Source of the DNA: Dichetophora obliterata
Lineage: Eukaryota > Arthropoda > Insecta > Diptera > Sciomyzidae
DNA length: 64,000 bases
Assembly: GCA_963920525.1 (NCBI GenBank)
Contig: OY986438.1
Span: 181,168,888 to 181,232,887 of the forward strand
Direction of reading: 5' to 3'
Shown here: positions 10,671 through 23,982 of the stretch, one piece after another
How the letters are laid out: every line of letters starts with the position of its first letter
How positions within the stretch are numbered: position 1 is the stretch's first letter
The notes under the pieces: model-generated
Database searches by the model: none
Told to the model about the DNA's origin: nothing
Seen by the model: only the letters and a program-made list of their open reading frames with translations
Program-made: the position numbers and the translations under genes

Positions 10671-13600
10671 GACGATGCATAAATCGTCCTTTTATGATGT
10701 ATGGTTTAGAAGTTATGGCTAAAAAATCAAAAAAATCGCAAAAAACCACGTCAAAAACTATGATTCATGTAAAAAATTTTAACTAAGATTCTTGAAAAAA
10801 AATCAAATTCCAGAAAACTTTTTTCTGAATATGCAGTCTTGTGTATATATGTATTAGAAACAATTTGGTGTATAAATCGTCCTTGTAGGATGTATGGTTT
10901 GGGAGTTATGACGGAAAAAGCACATGTTTTTGGCCAGCTTCCACTCCAAAAAGTGTTCTACAACTCCTAAACTACAAGAGATAGAGCAAAATACATTTGG
11001 ACAAAGAAGTACCCCAACTTAAGGACGAGGACCTGGTGCTCATTTTAATGCATGAATCGTCCTTATCTGATATGTAGTTTTTATTTTAGAAAATAAATAA
11101 AAAAAATAAAAATTGACAAAAAAGGGCACATGAAATTAACATGAAATCTAATTTTTAAAATTATTTTAAGGATACAGTCTTGTGGGCAGTAGCTTAAGGA
11201 ACATTTTGATGCATAAATCGTCCTTTTATGATGTATGGTTTAGAAGTTATGGCTAAAAAATCAAAAAAATCGCAAAAAACCACATCAAAAACTATGATTC
11301 ATGTAAAAAATTTTAACGAAGATTCTTGAAAAAAAAATCAAATTCCAGAAAACTTTTTTCTGAATATGCAGTCTTGTGTATATATGTATTAGAAACACTT
11401 TGGTGTATAAATCGTCCTTGTAGGATGTATGGTTTGGGAGTTATGACGGAAAAAGCACATGTTTTTGGCCAGCTTCCACTCCAAAAAGTGTTCTACAACT
11501 CCTAAACTACAAGAGATAGAGCAAAATACATTTGGACAAAGGAGTATCTCTTCTTAAGGACGAGGACCTGGTGCTCATTTTAATGCATGAATCGTCCTTA
11601 TCTGATATGTAGTTTTTATTTTAGAAAATAAATAAAAAAAATAAAAATTGACAAAAAAGGGCACATGAAATTAACATGAAATCTAATTTTTAAAATTATT
11701 TTAAGGATACAGTCTTGTGGACAGTAGCTTAAGGAACATTTTGATGCATAAATCGTCCTTTTATGATGTATGGCTTAGAAGTTATGGCTAAAAAATCAAA
11801 AAAATCGCACAAAACCACGTCAAAAACTATGATTCATGTAAAAAATTTTAAATAAGTTTCTTGAAAAAAAATCAAATTCCAGAAAACTTTTTTCTGAACA
11901 TGCAGTCTTGTGTATATATGTATTAGAAACAATTTGGTGTATAAATCGTCCTTGTAGGATGTATGGTTTGGGAGTTATGACGGAAAAAGCACATGTTTTT
12001 GGCCAGCTTCCACTCCAAAAAGTGTTCTACAACTCCTAAACTACAAGAGATAGAGCAAACGGCATTTGGACAAAGGAGTATGCCTTCTTAAGGACGAGGA
12101 CCTGGTGCTCATTTTTATGCATGAATCGTTCTTATCTGATATGTAGTTTTATCATTATTAAATTAATTATTATTAAATTATCATTATTTAATTAAATTCA
12201 TTGATCAACCTTACAGAACTGTGAAAATTGGCATTTATCGCAACAATTAAATCCATTGATCAACCATACGGAACTATGAAACTTGCCATTTAATTCTCCC
12301 GATGATGCAAAAGTATCGTATTCTTCAAACTTTTAAAAAAATAATTTTTCAAAATCTTCCTTCGCTCATTTCGACGATCGTTGGAAGATGATCGCTGCTC
12401 AATCGCTCAAGCGATGAATGTGCGATTCAAGAAAAATCTTCAAAATCTTCCTTCGCTCATTTCGGCGTTTGTTATAAGATGTATCGTTTTTCAATCGCCC
12501 TAGCGATGAATGCGCGATTCAACAAAAATCTTCAAATCTCCCTTCGCTCTTTCCGGCGATCGTTGGAAGATGGCTTTTTAAAAAATTTTAAAAACCGATC
12601 ATTGGAATATGAAGCAGGCTATTCTATATACTAAAAATAATCAAAAAAAAATTTTAATTAATAATTTTTTGTATTGAATTGCCGAATGGAATCTGAAAAT
12701 ATTTATATCAGCATGATTTTAGGTGGTCGATTTTTTTGTTGACCGATTTGACAAGGAGTGTCGCCTATAAAACAACTTGTAAAGTTCAACAAAGACGCTT
12801 CGCAACAAGCCGCTGAGGAACCCTAAAAGCGATGCGTTTGCCACTCTTGTCGGCGAATCGCTAAGGACTTCTCTTGGTAATCCACTCCACTGGTAATCCA
12901 AGACTCTTCCCAGCGAACCGTTTAAGACTCTTTTCGGCGATTCGTTAGCGATTCTTTCCAGCGAATCGCTTAGGAACTCTTTAGGCGATTCGTACGCGAA
13001 TCTTCTCGGCGAATCGCTTAAAACCCCTCCCGCCGATTCGTTAGCGACTCTTCCCAGCGAATCGCTTACGAACCCTTTGGGTGATTCGCTCGTGAATCTT
13101 CCCGGCGAATCGCTATTATGGCGCCTCAGCTGCTTACAGTCGGTGATACCTGGATACTAAAAAAATTTTGTTCTTTTGTTACGCATTTTCTGTTGGCGTC
13201 CTTTTGCTAAAAAAACATTTTTAATTAATTAAATTAGGAACAGACAGCAAAGCATTATTAATAATTTAAATTTACATTGTTTTTAACGCTATTTTTAATA
13301 GTACACGATGCTTTAAATTTTTTGTATTGCTAAAAACTTAATCATTTTAGCAATTTTTAGCAAATTAAAAACACTCGGAATCGCAAATTAGCTGCTTTTT
13401 AGCAGTAAAAAATGTCACAGTTTAATATTTTTTTATTGCTAAAAAGTATGTTCATAGCTTAATTTTAGCGACGAAAATATTAGATGATTTGTGGTCAGAT
13501 TCGCTCATGTCGTCAAAATTTACTAAAAATGATCTAAGCACTTTTTAGCAATCGAGATTTAGCGATAGCAAATCCTGGAATCTACATACAGGTTGAAATA

Positions 13601-14021
13601 ATTTTTCAACTAAAAAAGATGAAAAAGTCAACCTTTATTAGTTTAAAAATTGACTTAAAAGTTAAAAATTTCGCCTTTTTTGTTGAAATTAGTTAATATA
13701 AAGGTATTATTTTTATCTAAGAAAGAAAATTTTAAATTTTTCAGTTGAATATAATTTTATATAGGAACAATTTTGATTGCAACCTTAAAAATTTCAGTTA
13801 GGTTTTACTTTCAAACCATAACATGACCATAACCACATCTGATAAGCAATATCGAATTTGAAAAATATAAAGTAACTATACTGCAAGAGCTTTAAGATTA
13901 ATGATAAAAGTCTTTGTCATTCTCGTACAAGCGCAATTTTCAACTAAATTTTAGCTTTTTATTCGAGTTTCAGAAACCTTTAACAATGCAAACGGTGAGC
14001 ATTTTCTTTTGTACTTTACGG
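10671..14021. repeat. Higher-order repeat copy 2
   Basis: The satellite portion (10674-12150) and spacer (12151-14021) correspond base for base to copy 1 at an offset of 3350-3351. Its first bases, GAC at 10671-10673, are junction filler joining the end of spacer 1 to the mid-unit satellite start. Confidence 0.93.
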
Positions 14022-17000
14022 GACGATGCATAAATCGTCCTTTTATGATGTATGGTTTAGAAGTTATGGCTAAAAAATCAAAAAAATCGCAAAAAACCAC
14101 GTCAAAAACTATGATTCATGTAAAAAATTTTAACTAAGATTCTTGAAAAAAAATCAAATTCCAGAAAACTTTTTTCTGAATATGCAGTCTTGTGTATATA
14201 TGTATTAGAAACAATTTGGTGTATAAATCGTCCTTGTAGGATGTATGGTTTGGGAGTTATGACGGAAAAAGCACATGTTTTTGGCCAGCTTCCACTCCAA
14301 AAAGTGTTCTACAACTCCTAAACTACAAGAGATAGAGCAAAATACATTTGGACAAAGAAGTACCCCAACTTAAGGACGAGGACCTGGTGCTCATTTTAAT
14401 GCATGAATCGTCCTTATCTGATATGTAGTTTTTATTTTAGAAAATAAATAAAAAAAATAAAAATTGACAAAAAAGGGCACATGAAATTAACATGAAATCT
14501 AATTTTTAAAATTATTTTAAGGATACAGTCTTGTGGGCAATAGCTTAAGGAACATTTTGATGCATAAATCGTCCTTTTATGATGTATGGTTTAGAAGTTA
14601 TGGCTAAAAAATCAAAAAAATCGCAAAAAACCACATCAAAAACTATGATTCATGTAAAAAATTTTAACGAAGATTCTTGAAAAAAAAATCAAATTCCAGA
14701 AAACTTTTTTCTGAATATGCAGTCTTGTGTATATATGTATTAGAAACACTTTGGTGTATAAATCGTCCTTGTAGGATGTATGGTTTGGGAGTTATGACGG
14801 AAAAAGCACATGTTTTTGGCCAGCTTCCACTCCAAAAAGTGTTCTACAACTCCTAAACTACAAGAGATAGAGCAAAATACATTTGGACAAAGGAGTATCT
14901 CTTCTTAAGGACGAGGACCTGGTGCTCATTTTAATGCATGAATCGTCCTTATCTGATATGTAGTTTTTATTTTAGAAAATAAATAAAAAAAATAAAAATT
15001 GACAAAAAAGGGCACATGAAATTAACATGAAATCTAATTTTTAAAATTATTTTAAGGATACAGTCTTGTGGACAGTAGCTTAAGGAACATTTTGATGCAT
15101 AAATCGTCCTTTTATGATGTATGGCTTAGAAGTTATGGCTAAAAAATCAAAAAAATCGCACAAAACCACGTCAAAAACTATGATTCATGTAAAAAATTTT
15201 AAATAAGTTTCTTGAAAAAAAATCAAATTCCAGAAAACTTTTTTCTGAACATGCAGTCTTGTGTATATATGTATTAGAAACAATTTGGTGTATAAATCGT
15301 CCTTGTAGGATGTATGGTTTGGGAGTTATGACGGAAAAAGCACATGTTTTTGGCCAGCTTCCACTCCAAAAAGTGTTCTACAACTCCTAAACTACAAGAG
15401 ATAGAGCAAACGGCATTTGGACAAAGGAGTATGCCTTCTTAAGGACGAGGACCTGGTGCTCATTTTTATGCATGAATCGTTCTTATCTGATATGTAGTTT
15501 TATCATTATTAAATTAATTATTATTAAATTATCATTATTTAATTAAATTCATTGATCAACCTTACAGAACTGTGAAAATTGGCATTTATCGCAACAATTA
15601 AATCCATTGATCAACCATACGGAACTATGAAACTTGCCATTTAATTCTCCCGATGATGCAAAAGTATCGTATTCTTCAAACTTTTAAAAAAATAATTTTT
15701 CAAAATCTTCCTTCGCTCATTTCGACGATCGTTGGAAGATGATCGCTGCTCAATCGCTCAAGCGATGAATGTGCGATTCAAGAAAAATCTTCAAAATCTT
15801 CCTTCGCTCATTTCGGCGTTTGTTATAAGATGTATCGTTTTTCAATCGCCCTAGCGATGAATGCGCGATTCAACAAAAATCTTCAAATCTCCCTTCGCTC
15901 TTTCCGGCGATCGTTGGAAGATGGCTTTTTAAAAAATTTTAAAAACCGATCATTGGAATATGAAGCAGGCTATTCTATATACTAAAAATAATCAAAAAAA
16001 AATTTTAATTAATAATTTTTTGTATTGAATTGCCGAATGGAATCTGAAAATATTTATATCAGCATGATTTTAGGTGGTCGATTTTTTTGTTGACCGATTT
16101 GACAAGGAGTGTCGCCTATAAAACAACTTGTTAAGTTCAACAAAGACGCTTCGCAACAAGCCGCTGAGGAACCCTAAAAGCGATGCGTTTGCCACTCTTG
16201 TCGGCGAATCGCTAAGGACTTCTCTTGGTAATCCACTCCACTGGTAATCCAAGACTCTTCCCAGCGAACCGTTTAAGACTCTTTTCGGCGATTCGTTAGC
16301 GATTCTTTCCAGCGAATCGCTTAGGAACTCTTTAGGCGATTCGTACGCGAATCTTCTCGGCGAATCGCTTAAAACCCCTCCCGCCGATTCGTTAGCGACT
16401 CTTCCCAGCGAATCGCTTACGAACCCTTTGGGTGATTCGCTCGCGAATCTTCCCGGCGAATCGCTATTATGGCGCCTCAGCTGCTTACAGTCGGTGATAC
16501 CCGGATACTAAAAAAATTTTGTTCTTTTGTTACGCATTTTCTGTTGGCGTCCTTTTGCTAAAAAAGCATTTTTAATTAATTAAATTAGGAACAGACAGCA
16601 AAGCATTATTAATAATTTAAATTTACATTGTTTTTAACGCTATTTTTAATAGTACACGATGCTTTAAATTTTTTGTATTGCTAAAAACTTAATCATTTTA
16701 GCAATTTTTAGCAAATTAAAAACACTCGGAATCGCAAATTAGCTGCTTTTTAGCAGTAAAAAATGTCACAGTTTAATATTTTTTTAATGCTTAAAAGTAT
16801 GTTCATAGCTTAATTTTAGCGACGAAAATATTAGATGATTTGTGGTCAGATTCGCTCATGTCGTCAAAATTTACTAAAAATGATCTAAGCACTTTTTAGC
16901 AATCGAGATTTAGCGATAGCAAATCCTGGAATCTACCTACAGGTTGAAATAATTTTTCAACTAAAAAAGATGAAAAAGTCAACCTTTATTAGTTTAAAAA

Positions 17001-17372
17001 TTGACTTAAAAGTTAAAAATTTCGCCTTTTTTGTTGAAATTAGTTAATATAAAGGTATTATTTTTATCTAAGAAAGAAAATTTTAAATTTTTCAGTTGAA
17101 TATAATTTTATATAGGAACAATTTTGATTGCAACCTTAAAAATTTCAGTTAGGTTTTACTTTCAAACCATAACATGACCATAACCACATCTGATAAGCAA
17201 TATCGAATTTGAAAAATATAAAGTAACTATACTGCAAGAGCTTTAAGATTAATGATAAAAGTCTTTGTCATTCTCGTACAAGCGCAATTTTCAACTAAAT
17301 TTTAGCTTTTTATTCGAGTTTCAGAAACCTTTAACAATGCAAACGGTGAGCATTTTCTTTTGTACTTTACGG
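14022..17372. repeat. Higher-order repeat copy 3, right edge of the array
   Basis: The offset from copy 2 is exactly 3351. The spacer ends with tactttacgg at 17363-17372, after which the sequence becomes unique. Copies 1 and 2 continue into satellite at that same point. This is what is expected if the spacer was originally the flank of the satellite array and the edge was then duplicated. It carries the most private substitutions of the three copies. Confidence 0.92.
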
Positions 17373-20091
17373 TGTTTTTAGTATGAGTCTACATAAGGTA
17401 AAACCCTCAACCAACAATAACATTTATCGCGTCCTTCACACCTTGCTGCAGATCGACCAAAAGAGATAATCCATTACATGGTTTAAAAAGAACCGCATAA
17501 AACGCATTCACAAAACACAATAACAGTATTTGTTGGAATTTGCTTTGTTGCAGTCTAATTGTATTGTTTTTGTTTTTATCAAGTGTCGTAAAGGTTTTAC
17601 GTGCAATAAAGTTGCACCTTATGTAAAAATACAATAAAACCAAGTGTGTGATTTTAATGTTAACACCATATGATGAATAGCTTTGGCAAACATCTGTTGA
17701 AATCAACAGATTTGTTTAGTTTTTATATTTGTCAGTTGTGTGTGTGTGTGTGTGAGTGTGTGTTTCTGAAGGTTTCAGATTGTCTGTCTTTGATGTGGTG
17801 CTGGCTTTTGTATGAATAGACGATCAGTCAACCATCTTCTATGTCCACGCATGACTCCTCAAAAGTTTACTTAATACGCAGTACGTAAATTAAGGTAGTT
17901 GTTTGTTCAGTGGTAGTTAACAGAATTGTCTCGTTGCTGATCCAATGTTAAGTGCGAAATTTGCATACATATACTAAGTTTATTTATAACTACAACTTTA
18001 TGGTAGATTTGAATTCTACAAAATTGTAATAAAAAGTATACTTCGCTATTATATTTTCTCGCTACGTTATTGTATATTACGGTATTGGTCTTCAAATTTT
18101 GATCAAGTGAACTTGACCATGAACTTATTATATAGGCTATTTTACGATACTTTTATTAGCGGAATCGAGTTCTCGATCGATTTTTGGGACAAGTATTGAT
18201 TAGATTGAAAACCCACGAACTCCATTGGCTTTTCTGAGCTTAAATTAACATAATTACATGATTTCGTTTTAAGGAATCATTACACTCTAAGATTTTCACT
18301 GGGGCTTATACTGGAAGTTCAAAAGAACAAGATTGTCTGAACGACGAATTGCGGATTTGAATTTACGAATTAATTCGAGGCGTGCATATTATTGGAATAA
18401 ATCAATATGGGAAGGTTCATGACAGCCCGAAGAATCAATAAGCCAAATTTCATTATTGAGCTTTTTGTAGTTCTGAACTTATAAGCGTCTTCAATATCAC
18501 CTGAAAATTTACAAATAGTGCAATTTACGCAATAAATTTTATAAAAAAATAATAAAAAATTTTTATGCTATCGACTCTCCATTACTCATAGAAAATTTCC
18601 CGCAAACGCGATCATCGAGCATGCTACCGATTAAAATATACATTTATCGAAAGTTGAACTTTGATGAGCGTATCTACTCGCTGAAAGCATTTAATTTCAC
18701 ATGCTCTCCCGCGATTAGTAATTACTCAATATAATGTATTAAGTTATCGACAAATTTGTGTTTACAGAATAAAATGTGACACCGGCAAGTTGAACAAATG
18801 ACTAACACCCAGGATATTACCAATCTTAAGAGAGAAAACGTACGCTTTGAGAATTTATTTTTTGTACATTTTTCAGTACACTTTACGAATTATTCTAAAG
18901 CCGATAAATAAAATACAATTTCACAGCCTAATTATGATATAAGAAACCTTTCTTTTGAGTTTCGTGAGCGTGCTTACTAACTTTTTCATAGAAAACTCAG
19001 CGGCTAAATACAATCAAAGTATCGTAGAATAGTCCATATATAAATTATTTGTTCTACCTACAATTTTTAAAAACAAACATGTTTATCAAAGTATGTATAG
19101 TTATTGAAATCAACATGAAATTAAGTTATGACAACAACAAAAAATTAAAAACAAAGTTGTTTTAATCATGCCACACAGTTCACGAAGCACACTATTTTTA
19201 GTTTTTGTGTAAAATCTTATCAGTATTTAGAATAAACTCAAGATAATATTCCTCATATATAGAAATTCAATACAAGCCTACATAAGCAATATGAAGCAAG
19301 TGTGTGACAGTAAATGACATAAAACAGCTGTGTGATATTTTATCACTTTTATGCCTAAAAATTTTAAGAAAATGTAAAATAAGCAGTAATATAAACATTA
19401 AGGAGAATAAATCTTAACTTCAATATTATTAATATTGAGCTTGTGTTATCTTAATGAAATATAATCTTTTGTTTAGAGCAATTAAATATAATTATATACA
19501 ATCAAATGCATAGTAGTTAGCAGACGGTATTCATAACACATTAACTCAGTTTCAACAAAATTAATAATAATAGCCATGCTTTTGGTATGTTAAAAATGTG
19601 TGCTGTTTATTATTATAAAAAATGATATGTTATGTAAACATCAAAAGTTGTGGTACACTTTTTTAGTATTTTTTTTAACGCTTTTTAGGGAAAGTGCTTA
19701 TTTTTCTAAAAGTATCATTTAAATTGATAAAGATAGTGATTTTATAATGAAAAACCAATTTATTTGGATTTTATTTAAAAAAAAACAAACGAGTATATTA
19801 TTATAATTTTTTTTGGAAAAATTGTTGAAATTTAAGACTTAAATCTTGTACATGCCGCATATACAAAATAAATAGGAACTAAAATAAGTTGTTAATGTTA
19901 AAGTAATTATAAAGATATTAATTAAAAAAATATTTGGATTATTTTACTGAGTAATCATATAAAACTGAATACAATTAAGGATAAAAATAAATACGAAAGA
20001 AAACTGAATCAAATATTAATAAAAATCATTAAGATAACAATGGAAAATAATGTATATTGAAAATGAAAATTAATTTAAGTTTTTATAAGGG
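17373..20091. other. AT-rich DNA with no supported gene
   Basis: This unique-looking flank lies to the right of the satellite. The longest open frames (99 codons on minus at 17407-17706, 62 on minus at 17907-18095) resemble nothing I know and look like chance ORFs. No TIRs, LTRs or RNA genes were recognised. Confidence 0.6.
17738..17762. repeat. GT microsatellite
   Basis: A run of GT dinucleotides with one GA interruption. Confidence 0.9.
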
Positions 20092-20776
20092 TTAAAAAGA
20101 TAAGAAACAGGAGAAATAGGTAAAGATAGTGTTGGAAATAGTTTTAATGTTGCTAGGAAATGAATTCCATAGTCTTATGGCACTAACGAAAAACAATCGG
20201 CTAGAGTTTAGGTAGTTATGTCTCGTAATAACAAGGTTCATGCTTCTGTTTGACCTACAAAACGTTATCTTATCAAATAGATAGCTTAGACAACGAGAGT
20301 GTAAGAAAATGCATTTTCTTGCTTCCAGATAGCTGAGCAAGTTACGGCCCAATAACTGTTTATTTTGTTTGTAGATCTCGAGTCAAGTTTGCTATAAACG
20401 ACTTCCACATAAGAAAATATTGGCAATAACAGCTGTAAGACAAGCTTCTTTCTAGTTTCAACAGACACGAACGCAGCAGTCATCCGAAGATTTCTGAGAA
20501 CATAATAAATTTTACTAACGCAAGAGTTTACATGATCTTCACAGGACAACGACGAGTTTATTTGGTAGCCGAGATTAGTGGCCTTTCTTACTAGTTTTAG
20601 CCTAACGCCATTTAGGAAAATAGGGGGAACATCGAGATTCAAATAAGGTGATTGTGAAATCGGTAACACAAGAGATTTCAGAGGGTTCAATACCAGCATA
20701 TTAGCTTTGGCCCAATTTGCCACCGAATTTAAATCTTCGTCAACTCTTGCACATAAATCTTCAGTGAGACAAATGG
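20092..20776 (-). pseudogene. LINE relic: C-terminal part of reverse transcriptase ORF
   Basis: On the minus strand, two overlapping frames joined by a frameshift near 20290-20350 encode the end of a non-LTR retrotransposon polyprotein. Seen are a stretch ending NWAKANMLVLNP (region after the YADD box), LGYQINSSLSCEDHV (the LGxxx block), and a terminal RLFFVSAIRLWNSFP-type segment. These blocks are typical of jockey/CR1-like LINEs. The upstream part of the same ORF lies at 22277-22577, separated by an inserted TIR element. When that element and one 8-bp duplication are removed, the reading frame joins cleanly across the site (..YMSRS then ICLTEDL..). The copy is dead, with frameshifts and 5' truncation. 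The 3' UTR extent is unclear. Confidence 0.85.
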
Positions 20777-20784
20777 ATCTGGAC

Positions 20785-22268
20785 CAAAGAAGTAAAATAT
20801 AAGGAAGTGGTGTAATAGCAGAAAAGTGTGGTATTTTTTATATTGGTGTTGGTTCACACAAACACAGAAACAATCACAAAGGGCCGTATTAGGTTGTATC
20901 GTAAAAGAAGGCCCAAACTGTTAAAGTTTGTTCTTATGCATTAAAATTTTAGAAACATTTCAAGAATAGCAACAACTCTAATTATTTAAAAAATTTTTGA
21001 TCGCTTGCATTTGGCTTAGAAGTTATAGGCATCCAACATTGGAAAAAGTGGACTAAAAATTTAGCTGATTTTTTAAGTTTTCCAACAAAACTAAACTTTA
21101 TGGGTATCAAAAGAGAGATAATACAAGTATCTATTCAACAAGATATCAAACATAAAAATACATACATTTAAGATACAACCCTTTTTTTACTTAAAATCGC
21201 GAGGTTTTTCCAGATTTAATAAAAAAAAATAAATGTATCAAAAGGAGGCTTTCGGATGCTGCTTAGGGCTTACAAACCTCAGTAAGTACCACACAGGCTT
21301 CTCTGTCTACAGCAGTTCTGAATGTAGTTATCTTTTTAATAATTCTCTTTTTAATGTATTGCTTTCGTAAAAGAGAAACCACTAGTCTTTCAGACAAATT
21401 CTAATTATAAAAAATTATATCTTAATGAATTTTTATGGAATTCTAAATTTGACACCTCGTTGAATAGATACGCACATTACCTTTGTTTTAATACCCATAA
21501 AGCTTAGTTTTGTTGAAAAACTAGAAAAACTGCAAGATTTTTAGGTAATTTTTCTATATTTGAAGGCCTATAAATTCTAAACTTCAACTTTAATTACAAA
21601 TTATAGTAGGTTAATTTTTTTAAATCCTTATTTTTTTTTTTGGTGTTTCTGCCTAGTTGTTGTGTAAAAATCAGAAAATAAAAATACAAACAGGTACTAA
21701 ATCTGATTCACTATGCTGAAAACAAGAGCGCCCCAAACATGTATTCAACTGCGAAAAATGACTGCGCCCCTGAATCAGTGTTTGTGTTTTGACAGATGTG
21801 GTTTGATCAAACTGGCGGAAAATCAACGGGGTCTAAATTGCATTTTTAAACCATTTTTAATAAGAAATATATACATTTCTAAAACAAATAAGTTAAAAAA
21901 ATATCGTTAGAAACTAAATAAAGCACTTTTGTTAAAAGAATTTAAACCGTATGGACATATTTACCTGTGGAACGAATGCGCATTGTTTTTAAGTTTTCGG
22001 GAACTATTACAATTCTTAACCGCACAACTCATATTGCATTTGTTTTAGTGGTTTTTTTCTTTAATTTTGTTGCTTTTTAAGCAGTGAAAAATGTTTAAAA
22101 TTAAATTATTTTCAACTATTTTGCTGAGGAGTCTTCCAATCAGATGCCAGGGTTCTCAAAAATGTCAAAAAACACACTCTTTCTCGCTCGCACAATTTAC
22201 GAATGGTGCGACAGTTCACGTACAGTGTATGTGTAAGCAACACCATTTCCTTATATTTTACTTCTTTG
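20785..22268. mobile_element. 1484-bp non-autonomous TIR transposon (hAT- or P-like) inside a LINE
   Basis: The left end is CAAAGAAGTAAAATATAAGG and the right end is its reverse complement. The TIRs extend about 29 bp with one mismatch. Both sides carry a perfect 8-bp duplication ATCTGGAC (20777-20784 and 22269-22276). An 8-bp duplication fits hAT (the CAAAG start matches the YARNG rule) and also the P superfamily. The TIR segment ATAAGG and the GGAC-containing target recall P elements, so the assignment is open. No transposase ORF is seen. The interior holds a long imperfect inverted repeat (21011-21165 against 21440-21590). Confidence 0.88.
21011..21590. repeat. Internal imperfect foldback of the TIR element
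   Basis: The arm at 21011-21165 (core AACAAAACTAAACTTTATGG) is matched in reverse complement at about 21440-21590 (AACAAAACTAAGCTTTATGG). The arms are interrupted by mismatches, with about 275 bp between them. This suggests a foldback-type interior derived from an inverted duplication. Confidence 0.75.
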
Positions 22269-22276
22269 ATCTGGAC

Positions 22277-22577
22277 ATATACGACTGCAGGTCATCAGCA
22301 TAAGCATGCATGGTTACATGATTGCATTTGCTAAATATTTCATTCATGAACACGGTAAACAGAATTGGGCCAAGAACTGTGCCTTGCGGAACTCCACTTG
22401 GGTAACTTTATTAGACGAGAAATTGTTTTTTACCCTGACCCTTTGAGACCTGCCATTTAAATAGCTTAACATAAAACGAACGGACGTATTGGAAAAACCA
22501 AAGTTATGCATGAATTTTCTACATAATAAAGAATAGGATACCAGAGTCAAACCTTTACACTGTAACTGTACACTGTG
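22277..22577 (-). pseudogene. LINE relic: RT palm with GVPQG and YADD boxes
   Basis: The minus-strand translation gives MHNFGFSNTSVRFMLSYLNG, then after a frameshift SGVPQGTVLGPILF, then MHAYADDLQSYMSRS. These are the RT catalytic-palm motifs of a jockey/CR1-like non-LTR retrotransposon. The ORF is cut at its 3' side by the TIR element at 20785-22268 and resumes at 20776. Its 5' side is truncated near 22577, where the 5' end of the next LINE begins. It is inactive. Confidence 0.85.
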
Positions 22578-22776
22578 TCTGACTGTCTCCACCTGGCGAG
22601 GCCAGCATAATCCTTGTGAAATCTCCTCAAGTCGACTCAAACCTCCGCGTGGTGTTTCCTGGGCAACGTCAAAACTGACAACCGTTAGTTTGGCGGCTAA
22701 TCTGAGCGGCAGGCCTTCCTAGGCTTACAACAGGTTGTGCGTCGGGTTTGAAGCCCACCCGTAAAAACCCATTTCA

Positions 22777-23516
22777 ATGAAAACAAATAAGAATAGAAGA
22801 AAACTGATCCCCAAATCTGATGACGACTACCGCAAACGAAAAACTGATAATGATTTACGAATATGCACCTGGAATGTCCGAACCCTTAATTGGGAAGGTG
22901 CCTCTATCCAACTTACTGATGTCTTGGAAAGATACAAAGCTGATATCACTGCTATCCAAGAAATGCGATGGAAGGGACAGGGTTGCATTCGGCATGCACC
23001 CTGTGATATCTACTACAGCGACCACGCGAAAAAGCACGAGTTCGGCCCCATGTCCTGCTATTCACACCTGTGAAAGAACGGCTTGCCATAATCCGCATCA
23101 AGGTTAAATTTTTTAATATAAGCCTAATATGAGCCCACGCTCCGACAGAAGACAAGGACGATGAGACCAAGGAAATTTTCTACGAGCGCCTTGAAAATGC
23201 TTACGAGCGCTGCCCCGTTACGACGTAAAAATATATTTGGTCCAACAGTCGGAGAGTTAAGCCTCCATGACAACACCTCCGATAACGAAATGAGACTGAT
23301 TGACTTCGCCGCAGCACGAAACATGGTCGTTAGTAGCACTAGATTCAAGCATCTCAATATTCATAAAGCCACCTGGATGTCCCCTGATCAAAAAACCAGA
23401 AATCAAATTGATCACGTTTTGATCGACGGAAGGCACTCTTCTAGTGTATTGGATGTACGCACGATCCCAACAATGACTCGGATCACTATATTGTTGCAGC
23501 CATGATCCGTACACGT
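22777..23516 (+). pseudogene. RTE LINE endonuclease region, frameshifted
   Basis: The translation shows ICTWNVRTLN near the start, ITAIQEMRW (the conserved Glu of the EEP nuclease), IFGPTVGELSLHDNTSDNE, NMVVSSTRFKH, ATWMSPDQKTRNQIDHVLID and, in another frame, SDHYIVAA with the final catalytic Asp-His. These are the apurinic-endonuclease blocks of RTE LINEs. Frame changes occur between about 23050 and 23160 and again near 23470, so no intact protein can be made. Confidence 0.85.
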
Positions 23517-23982
23517 TTATGAGCAGCTAAGAATGCACGCAACCCTACACAGAGAAAGCTAGACGGCGCCAAGCTGCATTCGAAACAGACAGCCGAAGCT
23601 TTTGCCAGTCGACTCTCACTCCTGCTTTAAAGCACTCCTCCAATCGATGATATATGCGCGCATTAGACACATATTTCCAACTCCATGTTTATGGCTACTG
23701 AAGAGGTGATTGGCTACCACCGTCCTCGCCGAAACCAGTGGTACGACCAGGAGTGTCGCGACGCCACTGTAGAGAAAGACGCCGTCTGCAAAGCCACCCT
23801 GCAGTCGATTGTAACGCGTGCTGCTAAGGAGCGATAGAAAGAGAAGAGGAGGGAAGAGAGAGGTATTTTCAGGCGGATAAAAAGAGAGACAGAAAAGCGC
23901 GAGCAAGAGAAGAAAAATAAGATGCCTTGCCAATGGTTTTAAAACCGGAGCCTCTTCCTGCAAGGATGAAAACGGGAATATA

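Noticed and set aside
17407..17706. 99-codon minus-strand ORF beside the array
   Set aside because: No recognisable motif, AT-rich codons, no splice or promoter support.
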